From contig JAEELW010000032.1 of NCBI GenBank assembly GCA_016282915.1, positions 1 to 32,410 of the forward strand: a stretch of DNA of 32,410 bases. The letters are read 5' to 3'. Both the position numbers and the translations under genes were made by a program. This document shows, piece after piece, positions 1 to 8,255 of this stretch. Source of the stretch: Lachnospiraceae bacterium (lineage in GTDB: Bacteria > Bacillota > Clostridia > Lachnospirales > Lachnospiraceae). The first letter of the stretch is position 1. Each line of letters begins with the position of its first letter. The notes beneath the pieces are model-generated. The model saw nothing but the letters and a program-made list of their open reading frames with translations, was not told where the DNA came from and searched no databases.

Positions 1-21
1 AAATAATGCTACAATGTCCAT
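1..21 (-). CDS. 5' tip of an unidentified minus-strand gene (partial)
   Basis: Only the first seven codons are inside the window, reading MDIVALF on the minus strand from an ATG at 21-19. The call rests on a strong ribosome site, TAAGGAGGT on the minus strand (31-39), nine bases before the ATG, and on a TATAAT box further upstream (63-68). The gene runs off the left edge and is divergent from the flavin reductase-rubredoxin gene. Too little sequence is present to name a family. Confidence 0.55.
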
Positions 22-91
22 GAGAGTGATACCTCCTTAGTATTTTATTTTTTGGACAATTTATTATACCTTAGATGGTACTCACTCTCAT
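20..91. promoter_or_regulatory. inverted repeat around a minus-strand promoter
   Basis: Plus-strand GGTACTCACTCTCAT (77-91) recurs almost exactly on the minus strand as GGTATCACTCTCAT (33-20), so two 14-15 base arms face each other about 43 bases apart. A minus-strand TATAAT (plus 63-68) lies between them. The inner copy sits between the ribosome site and start codon of the leftmost gene. This layout fits a two-site operator for a repressor of that gene, or long-range RNA pairing if a longer transcript exists. The regulator is unknown. Confidence 0.45.
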
Positions 92-144
92 TTTTTTGTA
101 TTTATTCAACTGACAAATTCTTTACTCTATGATAGCGGGTGTCA

Positions 145-173
145 TGGACAAGAAGGGTAAAAAGAGGTAAAAT
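145..173 (+). promoter_or_regulatory. SigA-like promoter of the flavin reductase-rubredoxin gene
   Basis: TGGACA (145-150) and TAAAAT (168-173) are separated by 17 bases. Each matches the SigA consensus at five of six positions. Transcription would start near 180, giving a leader of about 73 bases before the ATG at 253. Confidence 0.55.
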
Positions 174-252
174 AGATACTGTTCCATGGGCTGCCGGCCC
201 ACGGACGTAAGGTAGGATATCACTGTTTCTGCAGGGGATGGAGGGATTCAAT

Positions 253-876
253 ATGAATACAAAAGCTATGTATGCACTGTCGTATGGCCTGTTCGTGGTA
301 TCGACGAAGGTGGGGGATAAGGATAACGGCTGCATCACCAATACGGCGATCCAGGTGACGAGCGAGCCGAACCGCATCGCGCTGGCCGTAAACTGTGCCA
401 ATTATACGAATGAACTGATGAAAGAAGCCGGGGTATTTAATGTCTCGGTGATCAGTGAAGAGGCGGATTTTGAACTTTTTAAGAGATTCGGTTTCCAGTC
501 CGGCAGGGATACGGATAAATTCGCGGGCTTTTCGGACTATGAGCGCTCGGAAAACGGTCTGATCTATGTAAAAAAAGGGACAAATGCCTTTCTTTCCGCA
601 AAGATCTGCCAGCAGGTCGAGCTTGGAAGCCACACGCTCTTTATCGCCGATGTGACGGATATGGATGTGCTGAGTAAAGCGCCCTCCGCAACCTACAGCT
701 ATTATCAGTCCCGGATCAAGCCCAAGCCGGAAGCGGTAGGGGAGACAAAGAGCGGTGAGACCGTATGGCGCTGCAAGATCTGCGGCTACGAGTATGTGGG
801 CGAGGAACTGCCGGACGATTTCATCTGCCCGATCTGCAAGCATCCGAAGTCCGATTTTGAGAAGGTTGTAAAATAA
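253..876 (+). CDS. hrb: flavin reductase-rubredoxin fusion (high-molecular-weight rubredoxin)
   Basis: A 207-residue soluble protein with two parts. Residues about 1-150 form a flavin reductase-like FMN-binding domain beginning MNTKAMYALSYGLFVV. A short rubredoxin domain follows at about 172-207, with iron-binding cysteines C174, C177, C192 and C195 in the pattern CKICGY...CPICK. The loop between the two cysteine pairs is short, as in the rubredoxin tail of rubrerythrin. In clostridia and acetogens such proteins (Hrb, flavoredoxin type) pass electrons from NADH-linked reductases to flavodiiron proteins or rubrerythrin, for oxygen and peroxide defence. ATG 253 was preferred to an in-frame ATG at 238 because GGAGGG (240-245) lies seven bases ahead of it. 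The gene has its own promoter and no obvious operon partner. Confidence 0.9.
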   Translation: MNTKAMYALSYGLFVVSTKVGDKDNGCITNTAIQVTSEPNRIALAVNCANYTNELMKEAGVFNVSVISEEADFELFKRFGFQSGRDTDKFAGFSDYERSENGLIYVKKGTNAFLSAKICQQVELGSHTLFIADVTDMDVLSKAPSATYSYYQSRIKPKPEAVGETKSGETVWRCKICGYEYVGEELPDDFICPICKHPKSDFEKVVK

Positions 877-910
877 AAAGCTTTTATTACAGGCTCATAA
901 AGAAGAACAG

Positions 911-937
911 GGCGGCAGACCGGAAACGGATGCCGCC
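911..937 (+). promoter_or_regulatory. stem-loop with GAAA tetraloop before the acyltransferase gene
   Basis: GGCGGCA (911-917) pairs with TGCCGCC (931-937), and inside it CCG (920-922) pairs with CGG (927-929) around a GAAA loop (923-926). There is no T-run on either strand, so it is not a standard intrinsic terminator. It ends 14 bases before the acyltransferase ATG at 952, whose ribosome site is weak, so it could stabilise a processed end or affect initiation. Confidence 0.45.
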
Positions 938-951
938 GCACTTAACGACGG

Positions 952-2001
952 ATGAAAGAAAGTACGATAAGCGTGAAAGAAGCGAAGAGTCCGGAACGGA
1001 TCGGCTGGGCAGATCTTGCCAGGGGGATAGCGATCCTCCTGGTCATCATAGGGCACACGCTGGAGTTTGATGATTTTACCTCCATATATATCCGCGGGAT
1101 GATCTTTTCTTTCCATATGCCGCTTTTCTTTATCCTCGGGGCATTCACTTATCGCTGGGCGCAGGATAAAACGTCCCTTATGGAGAAGACGAAAAGAGGG
1201 GCGCGGCATCTGCTGATCCCGGTAGTACTCATATGGCTTTTACAGCTTGCGTTTTTCTGGTCTGATCAGGGAAAGAGCATAGAGCTTACGGAATATCTGC
1301 GTGATGCTTTGAAACGGCTGCTGTTTTCAAGCGGCGCAAGCATTACGCATGATTCGGAAACGATCGCTCCTTTGGGAATGCTGTGGTTTCTGGTGGTGCT
1401 GTTCCTCGGAAGGCTTTTGTACAACAGTGTAAAGCTTTTGTTTGAGGAAAAACAGCAGATATTTATATCTCTGTTGCTGGGATTTCTTGGGATCCTGTCG
1501 GAGGCGCTTCCTTTTTCGGGCGACATCGTTCTTGCCGTCCAACCGTTTTTCTGGCTGGGCGACAGGATGAGCCGGAGCGCTTATTGGAAGGAGAAAAGGG
1601 AATCCCGTTATTTTATCCCGGCTTTTCTGCTATGGATCGTAACGCTTTTTGTGATGTTTCCGGAACATCTGGAGCTTGCGACCAGGTCTTACCCGCTGTT
1701 CCCGCTTTTCTATCTCTGTGCCGCGGGAGGATCGCTTTTTATCTTCGAACTGTGCAGAGGCCTGGCGGCCCTGCCTTTCCGTATCATCCCCCTGGAATTT
1801 ATCGGTAAGTATTCGCTTTATTTCCTGCTCGTGCACAGTATCGATACCTTCTTCTTTGGGAGTTTTCTGTGGAGAGATGAAAAGAACTTCGCTTTCAGCT
1901 GCCTTTTCCGGATCCTGTATGTGACAGCCGGGGCTGTCCTCCTGATCTTTATGAAAAAGATGGCAGGACGGATCGGGAGAGTGTTACGGCGGAAGGGCTG
2001 A
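952..2001 (+). CDS. acyltransferase 3 family membrane protein
   Basis: A 349-residue polytopic membrane protein with about ten hydrophobic helices and a short charged N-terminus. The acyltransferase-3 (OafA-like) signature is present: D21 and R24-G25 in the first helix entry, then IGH at 33-35 with the likely catalytic H35, followed by FHMPLFFILGAF. Proteins of this family move acyl groups, usually acetyl, from the cytoplasm onto surface sugars. The closest described subgroup is the fucose 4-O-acetylase-like one. The acceptor cannot be told from sequence. No strong ribosome site precedes ATG 952, so the start is uncertain; an in-frame GTG exists at 973. It lies 75 bases after the rubredoxin gene and ends before a bidirectional terminator, so it may be co-transcribed with that gene. 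Confidence 0.85.
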   Translation: MKESTISVKEAKSPERIGWADLARGIAILLVIIGHTLEFDDFTSIYIRGMIFSFHMPLFFILGAFTYRWAQDKTSLMEKTKRGARHLLIPVVLIWLLQLAFFWSDQGKSIELTEYLRDALKRLLFSSGASITHDSETIAPLGMLWFLVVLFLGRLLYNSVKLLFEEKQQIFISLLLGFLGILSEALPFSGDIVLAVQPFFWLGDRMSRSAYWKEKRESRYFIPAFLLWIVTLFVMFPEHLELATRSYPLFPLFYLCAAGGSLFIFELCRGLAALPFRIIPLEFIGKYSLYFLLVHSIDTFFFGSFLWRDEKNFAFSCLFRILYVTAGAVLLIFMKKMAGRIGRVLRRKG

Positions 2002-2033
2002 ATGCAGATGATAAGCGCATCGGGATATTGCTC

Positions 2034-2070
2034 AAAAAAAGAACCGGCTTAAAACCGGTTCTTCTTTTTT
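2034..2070. terminator. bidirectional intrinsic terminator between acyltransferase and csp
   Basis: AAGAACCGG (2039-2047) pairs perfectly with CCGGTTCTT (2055-2063) around a seven-base loop. A T-run follows on the plus strand (2065-2070), and an A-run precedes it (2034-2040), which gives a T-run on the minus strand. It can end both convergent transcripts. Confidence 0.9.
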
Positions 2071-2147
2071 AATCGTTCCATACAGTGTTGTTCGTTCTAA
2101 TCATTTATAGAAAACGCACATCGCTCAGGTTTGATTAAAAGCGTGGC

Positions 2148-2348
2148 TCAGAGCTTCGTTACGTTGGCTGCCTGAGGCCCCTTGGCGCCGTCTACGATAT
2201 CAAACTCAACAGCCTGACCCTCGTCCAGCGTCTTGTAGCCCTCTACGTTCTGGATGGCGGTGTAGTGTACGAATACATCCTTGCCTTCCTCGGTAGAAAG
2301 GAAACCATAGCCCTTCTGTGCGTTAAACCACTTTACCTTGCCTTGCAT
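2148..2348 (-). CDS. cold-shock domain protein, CspA/CspB family
   Basis: A 66-residue single-domain OB-fold protein that binds single-stranded RNA and DNA and prevents RNA secondary structure. RNP1 is visible as KGYGFL and RNP2 as DVFVHY. It begins [16 protein letters not shown] and ends NVTKL, the normal family length. The ATG at 2348 was chosen because GGAGG (2357-2361) lies eight bases ahead; an in-frame upstream ATG has no ribosome site. It is monocistronic, with its own promoter at 2395-2423 and the bidirectional terminator behind it. The leader of about 40 bases is short compared with the long thermosensing leader of E. coli cspA. Confidence 0.95.
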   Translation of the reverse strand: MQGKVKWFNAQKGYGFLSTEEGKDVFVHYTAIQNVEGYKTLDEGQAVEFDIVDGAKGPQAANVTKL

Positions 2349-2394
2349 CTTGCTTACCTCCAAAAAAATATATGCGTCAAAACACGACATACAT

Positions 2395-2423
2395 AATATA
2401 GCACAGACGCAAAGAAAAGTAAA
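2395..2423 (-). promoter_or_regulatory. promoter of the cold-shock gene
   Basis: On the minus strand TTTACT (plus 2418-2423) and TATATT (plus 2395-2400) are separated by 17 bases. Transcription would start near 2388. The -35 region shares the stretch agaaaagtaaagaa with the promoter at 31155-31183. Confidence 0.6.
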
Positions 2424-2453
2424 GAAATTTATATATATATTTTTCGCCCGAAG

Positions 2454-2462
2454 TGGTATAAT
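2454..2462 (+). promoter_or_regulatory. extended -10 promoter of the DUF1836 gene
   Basis: TGG directly followed by TATAAT (2457-2462) is a consensus extended -10 element. The -35 region is only a run of alternating A and T. Transcription would start near 2469, about 107 bases before the ATG at 2576. Confidence 0.5.
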
Positions 2463-2575
2463 CTACTTGCTGTCGGCGTATTGAAAACCGCAGGACAGCG
2501 TTGCCGCTATACATCCCGGGCCGGTGAAGGGCGGGGACGGAAAACCGGCATATTATGAAGAGGCGGAGGTTCATC

Positions 2576-3178
2576 ATGACGCTCGATACCGAAGATCTGA
2601 TCAATTCCATCATGCAAAGCCTGGGGAGGATACGTTTTATCCGTCCGGAGGACATTCCGGGGATCGAGCTCTATATGGATCAGCTGACCGGCTTCATCGA
2701 CAGCCGGCTGAAGAACACGGCAAGGTATCAGGATAAGGAAGAACGGATCCTGACCAAGACCATGATCAATAATTATGCCAAAAACGATCTGCTGCCGCCG
2801 CCGGAAAAGAAGAAGTATAACCGGGAGCATATCCTGCTCCTGATCTTTATCTATTATTTTAAGAATATCCTGTCCATCAACGACATCCAGCGCCTGCTGG
2901 GACCTTTGACGGAACGTTATTACGGGAAAAAAGGGAAGCTGGACATCGCGGCGATCTACGAGGAAGCACTGGGCATGTCCGAAAAGCAGCTGGACGGCTT
3001 AAAAGACGATGTGATGCGTAAATATGAAAAGTCGCGGGAAGGTTTTTCGGATCTGCCGGATGGAGATGAGAAGGAATTCCTCCAGACCTTTTCCTTCCTG
3101 TGCATGCTGATACTGGATGTGTATGTGAAAAAACTGCTGATCGAAAAGATCATCGACGGCATGGGGGATAAGAAATAG
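2576..3178 (+). CDS. DUF1836 domain protein, MerR-like HTH candidate
   Basis: A 200-residue soluble protein of the DUF1836 family, common in Firmicutes. Near residues 60-85 it has the family core LTKTMINNYAKNDLLPPPEKK, followed by a tyrosine and REH, which resembles the winged helix of MerR-type regulators. A helical region with YYFKNILSINDIQRLLGPL follows. A role in DNA binding is plausible but not demonstrated for this protein. ATG 2576 was selected because GGAGGT (2565-2570) lies five bases ahead; an in-frame ATG at 2555 lacks such a site. The gene stands alone with its own extended -10 promoter and converges on the gene at 3203-3628 without a visible terminator. Confidence 0.8.
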   Translation: MTLDTEDLINSIMQSLGRIRFIRPEDIPGIELYMDQLTGFIDSRLKNTARYQDKEERILTKTMINNYAKNDLLPPPEKKKYNREHILLLIFIYYFKNILSINDIQRLLGPLTERYYGKKGKLDIAAIYEEALGMSEKQLDGLKDDVMRKYEKSREGFSDLPDGDEKEFLQTFSFLCMLILDVYVKKLLIEKIIDGMGDKK

Positions 3179-3202
3179 CTTTCCCGGAACGCCTGAAAAG
3201 CA

Positions 3203-3628
3203 TTACTGCCGGATCTGCTTCATGATCTCGTCGTACTGGCGGTACATCTTCTGCACGCCGTTTTCCAGGATATAATAATGCCAGACATAGGGGACGAGCA
3301 GTACCAGCAGCACCAGCATCAGGACAAAGAGCGGAACGGAGAAAGTTTCCGTGGTCTGCAGGAGTACAAAACAGAGCAGAAAGACCGCAAAGGTCAGGAT
3401 CGCAAAGAGAACGGTGACGATCAGGTGGATCAGACGTTCGTGGGAAAAGAAGGCGATTTGCGACAGATGGATGTCGGCAAGCTTTTCATAATCCCTGCGG
3501 GTAGGGGCTTCGTCCTTGGCCGCTTTTTTTGTATAATTGCCGTCCGCATCAAAAGAAGCTGTGACCGGCAGCTCGTGGGCAAGGATCATATCGATGAAGC
3601 TGAGATAGGCGAGTATCCTTTTGCGCAT
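3203..3628 (-). CDS. small two-helix membrane protein of unknown function
   Basis: A 141-residue protein starting MRKRILAYLSFIDMILAHEL. A hydrophilic N-terminal half is followed by two hydrophobic helices, one around LIHLIVTVLFAILTFAVFLL and one around VPLFVLMLVLLVLLVPYVWH, then a charged tail ending MKQIRQ. No named family was recognised. The ATG at 3628 is preferred because GGAG lies nine bases upstream on the minus strand (plus 3637-3641 region). Longer in-frame extensions would run through the rpsT terminator. It lies downstream of rpsT on the same strand, so read-through past that terminator may supply its transcript, since no convincing promoter was found. Confidence 0.7.
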   Translation of the reverse strand: MRKRILAYLSFIDMILAHELPVTASFDADGNYTKKAAKDEAPTRRDYEKLADIHLSQIAFFSHERLIHLIVTVLFAILTFAVFLLCFVLLQTTETFSVPLFVLMLVLLVLLVPYVWHYYILENGVQKMYRQYDEIMKQIRQ

Positions 3629-3670
3629 ATCGTTTTCTCCAAACAAAAGACGGGAAGACTTTCCGGATAC

Positions 3671-3702
3671 AAAAACTCCGGGCATGACGGTACCCGGAGT
3701 TT
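3671..3702 (-). terminator. intrinsic terminator of rpsT
   Basis: Read on the minus strand, AAACTCCGGG (plus 3702-3693) pairs perfectly with CCCGGAGTTT (plus 3682-3673) around a ten-base loop. The stem end runs into a five-base T-run. It lies 20 bases after the rpsT stop codon. Confidence 0.85.
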
Positions 3703-3722
3703 CTGATCTGTTTTCTGCTTTT

Positions 3723-3986
3723 TTACGCAATCTTATTTACGGCAAGACTTAAACGCGAGATCTTTCTGGAAGCGTAGTTCTTGTGGTATACACCCTTGCT
3801 GGTGGCCTTATCGATGGTGCTGGCGGCGTTGAGCAGTGCTTCCTTTGCAGCGGTCTTGTCACCGGCTTCGATGGCTGCGTAAACTTTCTTTACGGCAGTC
3901 TTGACGCCGGAACGGATCGCCTTGTTTCTCTCGGCTCTGGTCTGGCTCACAAGGATCCTTTTCTTTGCGGATTTGATGTTTGCCAA
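3723..3986 (-). CDS. rpsT: 30S ribosomal protein S20, UUG start
   Basis: An 87-residue, lysine- and arginine-rich helical protein that binds 16S rRNA early in 30S assembly. It begins [20 protein letters not shown] after the initiator and has normal S20 length. The start codon is TTG (3986-3984): GGAGGT (plus 3995-4000) lies eight bases upstream, and no ATG or GTG fits the family's N-terminus. E. coli rpsT also starts with UUG, where the rare start codon is part of autogenous translational control. Whether that applies here is inference. The gene is divergent from lepA, has its own promoter at 4012-4039 and is followed by a strong terminator. Confidence 0.95.
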   Translation of the reverse strand: MANIKSAKKRILVSQTRAERNKAIRSGVKTAVKKVYAAIEAGDKTAAKEALLNAASTIDKATSKGVYHKNYASRKISRLSLAVNKIA

Positions 3987-4011
3987 GTCCCTGTACCTCC
4001 TGACTGATGAT

Positions 4012-4039
4012 ATTATAACTACTCCTCTATATCTGCCAG
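4012..4039 (-). promoter_or_regulatory. promoter of rpsT
   Basis: On the minus strand TATAAT (plus 4012-4017) is preceded, 16 bases upstream, by CTGGCA (plus 4034-4039), a four of six match to the -35 box. The leader would be about 20 bases. Confidence 0.5.
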
Positions 4040-4054
4040 CGCCGGACACGGACA

Positions 4055-4066
4055 GTCTGTACAGAC
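4055..4066. promoter_or_regulatory. perfect 12-base palindrome between rpsT and lepA
   Basis: GTCTGTACAGAC is fully palindromic and lies between the divergent rpsT and lepA promoters, 16 bases upstream of the rpsT -35 box. It could be an operator, but a single 12-base palindrome can arise by chance in a window of this size. Confidence 0.25.
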
Positions 4067-4131
4067 AAAAGAGATTTTAATGGATGAATCGCTGTATGTC
4101 AAGGGAAAAATTCGTTTTTTCGGCGGAATTG

Positions 4132-4161
4132 TTGACGCGGTACTTCTTTCAATGGTATGAT
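4132..4161 (+). promoter_or_regulatory. promoter of lepA
   Basis: TTGACG (4132-4137) and TATGAT (4156-4161) are 18 bases apart, and TGG directly precedes the -10, making an extended element. Transcription would begin near 4168, giving a leader of about 95 bases before lepA. Confidence 0.65.
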
Positions 4162-4262
4162 GCAATGGTCTGAGGCTGTTTGGGCTTCAGTGTCCGTACG
4201 GGTTCTGAATGCGTTCGGGGATGGGCGTTTCGGAACTATTATAATGGATCGGAGAATCGGAA

Positions 4263-6071
4263 ATGACCGGACAGGAGAATATAAGAAATTTCTGCATCGT
4301 GGCACATATCGACCACGGAAAATCCACTCTTGCGGACCGCATCATCGAAAAGACGGGGCTGCTGACCGAGCGTGAGATGCAGGAACAGGTGCTGGATAAT
4401 ATGGATCTGGAGAGGGAGCGGGGCATCACGATCAAGGCCCAGGCGGTCCGCACGATCTATAAAGCCAGGGACGGGAAAGAATATGTGCTGAATCTGATCG
4501 ACACGCCGGGACATGTGGACTTTAATTATGAAGTGAGCCGTGCACTGGCGGCCTGCGACGGAGCGGTGCTGGTGGTGGATGCGGCCCAGGGGATCGAGGC
4601 CCAGACCCTGGCCAATGTATATCTGGCCCTGGATCACGATCTGGAGGTCTTTCCCGTGATCAACAAGATCGATCTGCCCAGTGCGGAACCGGAGCGTGTA
4701 AAGGACGAGATCGAGGATGTGATCGGGATCGAGGCGCAGGATGCGCCGCTGATCAGCGCAAAAAACGGCATCGGTATCGAAGAGGTGCTGGAGGCCATCG
4801 TAGCGAAGGTGCCGGCGCCGAAGGGTGATCCGGATGCACCGCTGAAGGCATTGATCTTTGATTCGCTCTATGATTCCTACCGGGGCGTGATCGTCTTCAT
4901 GCGCATCATGGACGGAAGGGTTCGAAAAGGAACAAAAGTAAAGATGATGGCTACCGGGGCCGTGGCCGAAGTGGTGGAAGTGGGCTGGTTTGGCGCCGGG
5001 CAGTTCATCCCCTGCGAGGAGCTTTCGGCCGGCATGGTGGGCTACTTAACGGCTTCCATCAAAAATGTGAAGGATACGGCAGTGGGTGATACGGTGACGG
5101 AGGCGGATCGCCCCTGCGCGGAAGCCCTGCCCGGCTATAAGAAAGTACTGAGCATGGTCTATTGCGGCGTTTATCCCGCGGATGGGGCGAAGTATCCAGA
5201 CCTGAAGGACGCGCTGGAAAAGCTGACCTTAAACGATGCTTCCCTTTTTTATGAACCGGAGACTTCCGTGGCCCTCGGCTTTGGTTTCCGCTGCGGCTTC
5301 CTGGGACTTCTGCATCTGGAAGTGATACAGGAGAGGCTGGAGAGGGAATATGACCTGGATCTGGTCACAACGGCGCCCAGCGTGGTCTATAAGGTGTTCA
5401 AGACCAACGGGGAGATGATCGAACTGACCAATCCTTCCAACCTGCCGGATCCTTCCGAGATCGATCATATGGAAGAACCCATCGTTTCGGCCGAGATCAT
5501 GGTCACAAAGGATTTCATCGGGCCGATCATGGAGCTGTGCCAGGAGCGGCGGGGACGTTATCTTTCGATGGAATACATCGAGGCAAACCGTGCGCTTCTG
5601 AAGTATGAGCTTCCGCTCAACGAGATCATTTATGATTTCTTTGATGCACTGAAGTCGCGTTCGAAGGGCTATGCCTCATTTGACTATGATATGAAATGTT
5701 ATGAGGAATCGAAGCTGGTAAAGCTGGATATCCTGATCAACAAGGAAGAAGTGGATGCCCTTTCTTTCATCGTTCATGCAGACAGCGCCTATGAACGCGG
5801 ACGCCGTATGTGCGAACGCTTAAAGGATGAGATCCCGAGGCATCTTTTCGAGATCCCGATCCAGGCGGCCGTCGGAGGCAAGGTGATCGCCAGGGAGACG
5901 GTCAAGGCCATGCGCAAGGATGTGCTGGCAAAGTGCTACGGCGGCGATATCACCCGGAAGAAGAAGCTGCTGGAAAAGCAGAAGGAAGGAAAGAAGCGCA
6001 TGCGGCAGGTGGGAAATGTGGAGATCCCGCAGAGTGCGTTTATGAGTGTTCTGAAGCTGGATGAGGAATAA
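4263..6071 (+). CDS. lepA: elongation factor 4 (ribosome back-translocating GTPase)
   Basis: A 602-residue translational GTPase of the EF-G family, with the usual LepA length and C-terminal domain. The G motifs are clear: AHIDHGKST at 14-22, RGITI at 53-57, DTPGH at 80-84, NKID at 134-137, and SAKNGIG shortly after. The LepA-specific end shows [20 protein letters not shown] followed by KKRM. EF4 binds stalled or mistranslocated ribosomes at the membrane or in the cytoplasm and aids initiation and elongation under ionic stress. ATG 4263 has GGAG (4251-4254) eight bases upstream. The GT-C-like membrane gene begins nine bases after its stop, so the two are probably co-transcribed. Confidence 0.98.
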   Translation: MTGQENIRNFCIVAHIDHGKSTLADRIIEKTGLLTEREMQEQVLDNMDLERERGITIKAQAVRTIYKARDGKEYVLNLIDTPGHVDFNYEVSRALAACDGAVLVVDAAQGIEAQTLANVYLALDHDLEVFPVINKIDLPSAEPERVKDEIEDVIGIEAQDAPLISAKNGIGIEEVLEAIVAKVPAPKGDPDAPLKALIFDSLYDSYRGVIVFMRIMDGRVRKGTKVKMMATGAVAEVVEVGWFGAGQFIPCEELSAGMVGYLTASIKNVKDTAVGDTVTEADRPCAEALPGYKKVLSMVYCGVYPADGAKYPDLKDALEKLTLNDASLFYEPETSVALGFGFRCGFLGLLHLEVIQERLEREYDLDLVTTAPSVVYKVFKTNGEMIELTNPSNLPDPSEIDHMEEPIVSAEIMVTKDFIGPIMELCQERRGRYLSMEYIEANRALLKYELPLNEIIYDFFDALKSRSKGYASFDYDMKCYEESKLVKLDILINKEEVDALSFIVHADSAYERGRRMCERLKDEIPRHLFEIPIQAAVGGKVIARETVKAMRKDVLAKCYGGDITRKKKLLEKQKEGKKRMRQVGNVEIPQSAFMSVLKLDEE

Positions 6072-6080
6072 GGAAGAACT

Positions 6081-8135
6081 ATGAGTGAGGGGAAGCCGGA
6101 AAAAAGTGAGCTGAGAACCTTCGGGATCCTGCTGCTGGCAGCGATCCTTCTGGAGATCTTTGTTTTTAATTTCCGTTCCCTGTGTTCCATGTTCTATGAA
6201 GAACTCGACTATCCGGTCTCACAGCTTTCGCTGCAGAATGCGGAATTCGACGAAAACGATATTCTCCGTCCGGATCCGGAGAACGGGGGGATCGTATTTC
6301 TTACAAAACTCGATAAGCTGATCGGAAACGGAAAGATACGCAATGTCCGTATCGATTTTTCCCTGCCGGAAGCCGTCGAACTTCCCTGGGAGGAAAGCGG
6401 AACGCTTACGGTGACTCCCTATATCAGGGATGCGGGACACGACCGTTATGATATCCTTGCGGAGCATGTCTGCCGCCCGGATGTGGAGGATTCCTGCTAT
6501 CTGTGGCTGAAACCGGCGGATCCGGTGAAGACCGTGGGCCTTATGATGCGGACGGGCGAAGGCGGTGGCATACGGCTGAACAGCCTGACAGTAAACGCAA
6601 AGAGGCCTTTTGCGATATCGCCGGTACGTCTGCTTGTCATACTTCTTTTGCTGATCGTAGCGTATTTCCTGCGCCCGGCGTCCTTCCTGTGGAAAGAGAC
6701 GCTTGCCGGATGCTCGAAGAAAAGCCTTCTGGCGGCCGGCTTTCTGATGCTCTTTCTGATCACGCCGGCGGTCTTTTTTAATCTTGTAAACGGCTATTCG
6801 CAGCGGGGGACGGCTTTCCGGCCCTATCAGCAGCTGGCGGAAGCCATGAAGGAAGGCCAGTTTCATCTTCTCGAAGAAGTTCCGCAGGCGCTCATGGAAC
6901 TGGAAAATCCCTATGATATCACCCTCCGTGACGCCGCCGGACTGCGGGAAAATATCGATTATCCCTGGGATACCGTATATTATGAAGGAAAGTATTACTG
7001 TTATTTCGGACCGATTCCCTGTGTATTGTTTTATCTGCCGGTATATGCGCTGAGCGGGGATCACTTAAATGACGCAGCCTTGCTTGTATTCCTGTCATTC
7101 TTTGTATTTGCCGGGATCTGGCTGTGTCTGGCAGAATGGCTGAAACGCCGCTATCCCGGAACGGCACAGGGCTATCTGCTGATCCTGAGCGCGATGATCT
7201 TTCTCGGGAGCGGGGTGATGGCGGTGCTGGGCGGACCGGACGCCCATGATGTGCCACGGGTCTGCGGACTGGCGTTTGTACTGTGGGGGCTGTATCTCTG
7301 GCAGCGATCACTGGATCCGGAAAAGAAAACACCTTCGATCCTGCCTCTGGCGGCGGGAAGCCTCTGCATGGCTCTGGCCGTGGGCTGCCGTCCGAACATG
7401 CTCCTGTACTCGCTGTTTGCGATCCCCTTTTTCCTGCCTTATCTGAAAAAAGGGGATAAGAGTGACGGAAAGGCGCGGATAAAGACGATCGCGGGCTGCC
7501 TGCTGCCGTATCTGCCGGTGGCGCTGTTTATGATGATCTATAACGCGTCTCGCTTTGGGAGCATCCTGGATTTCGGCTACGCCTATAACCTGACCGTGCT
7601 TGATTATACGCACAATGTGGTCTCTTCCGACCGTCTGCTGATCGGCCTGTATGAGTATCTGCTGCGGTCGCCTGCATTTGATTATGCGTTTCCTTTCATT
7701 AAAGAGAGAAGCTTCATACAGGATAATCTTTTCGGCCACAGCAGCTTTTATTATACCTTCCATTATGAAGGACTGCTTTGCATTAATCTGCTGCTCTGGT
7801 GTCTGCCCGGTGTATGGGCCGCCAGGAAAAAGAACCGTGAGGGGCTTTATCTTGCGGGCACTGCCCTGGTGAACATGCTGGTCAATATCTGTGTAGCCGG
7901 AGTTGCCTACCATTACCGTCTGGATTTTGCGGCCTTCTTCATGATCGCTGCCGCCCTCGGGGCGATGCAGCTGCGTGAGAGTATGGCCGGAAGCGAGGGG
8001 GAGAAATGGCTGAAACGCTTCCTGCTCCTTGCACTGGTCGTGAGCTTCTGTTATCACAGCTGCTTTTTATGGGCGGGAACACTTTCAAAAGGAAATACGG
8101 AACTGTATTACCGGCTGATGTATATGTTCCGCTAG
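6081..8135 (+). CDS. large GT-C-like polytopic membrane protein, first of a paralogous pair
   Basis: A 684-residue protein with an N-terminal helix (about 13-31), a likely extracytoplasmic region to about residue 175, and then about ten hydrophobic helices. Conserved landmarks are NPYD at 276-279, YYEGKYYCYFG at 300-310 with the next helix, AGCRP, and YNASRF at 487-492. The same landmarks occur in the next gene, so the two are paralogs. The layout, with helices and a conserved acidic and aromatic loop, resembles lipid-linked-sugar-dependent GT-C transferases, but no catalytic assignment is possible from sequence alone. SD AGGAAG (6071-6076) lies five bases before the ATG and overlaps the lepA stop codon, which indicates coupling to lepA. 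Confidence 0.75.
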   Translation: MSEGKPEKSELRTFGILLLAAILLEIFVFNFRSLCSMFYEELDYPVSQLSLQNAEFDENDILRPDPENGGIVFLTKLDKLIGNGKIRNVRIDFSLPEAVELPWEESGTLTVTPYIRDAGHDRYDILAEHVCRPDVEDSCYLWLKPADPVKTVGLMMRTGEGGGIRLNSLTVNAKRPFAISPVRLLVILLLLIVAYFLRPASFLWKETLAGCSKKSLLAAGFLMLFLITPAVFFNLVNGYSQRGTAFRPYQQLAEAMKEGQFHLLEEVPQALMELENPYDITLRDAAGLRENIDYPWDTVYYEGKYYCYFGPIPCVLFYLPVYALSGDHLNDAALLVFLSFFVFAGIWLCLAEWLKRRYPGTAQGYLLILSAMIFLGSGVMAVLGGPDAHDVPRVCGLAFVLWGLYLWQRSLDPEKKTPSILPLAAGSLCMALAVGCRPNMLLYSLFAIPFFLPYLKKGDKSDGKARIKTIAGCLLPYLPVALFMMIYNASRFGSILDFGYAYNLTVLDYTHNVVSSDRLLIGLYEYLLRSPAFDYAFPFIKERSFIQDNLFGHSSFYYTFHYEGLLCINLLLWCLPGVWAARKKNREGLYLAGTALVNMLVNICVAGVAYHYRLDFAAFFMIAAALGAMQLRESMAGSEGEKWLKRFLLLALVVSFCYHSCFLWAGTLSKGNTELYYRLMYMFR

Positions 8136-8209
8136 TTTATATCCCGGCAGCATCTTAAAGCCTCAGCGCAGCCGGTGCATATACTGCGGCCCGGGATCGG
8201 AAACGGCGC

Positions 8210-8237
8210 TTGATTTCGTTCGTGAGTCTGATAAAAT
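8210..8237 (+). promoter_or_regulatory. candidate promoter for the second GT-C-like gene
   Basis: TTGATT (8210-8215) and TAAAAT (8232-8237) are 16 bases apart. Transcription would start near 8244, a few bases before the ribosome site of the ATG at 8256. That makes the alternative GTG start at 8241 unlikely from this promoter. Confidence 0.5.
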
Positions 8238-8255
8238 AGAGTGGAAAGGGGCTGT

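Noticed and set aside
6219-8057. Long minus-strand reading frames opposite the GT-C-like genes
   Set aside because: They are shadows of conserved plus-strand genes, with no ribosome sites or family similarity.
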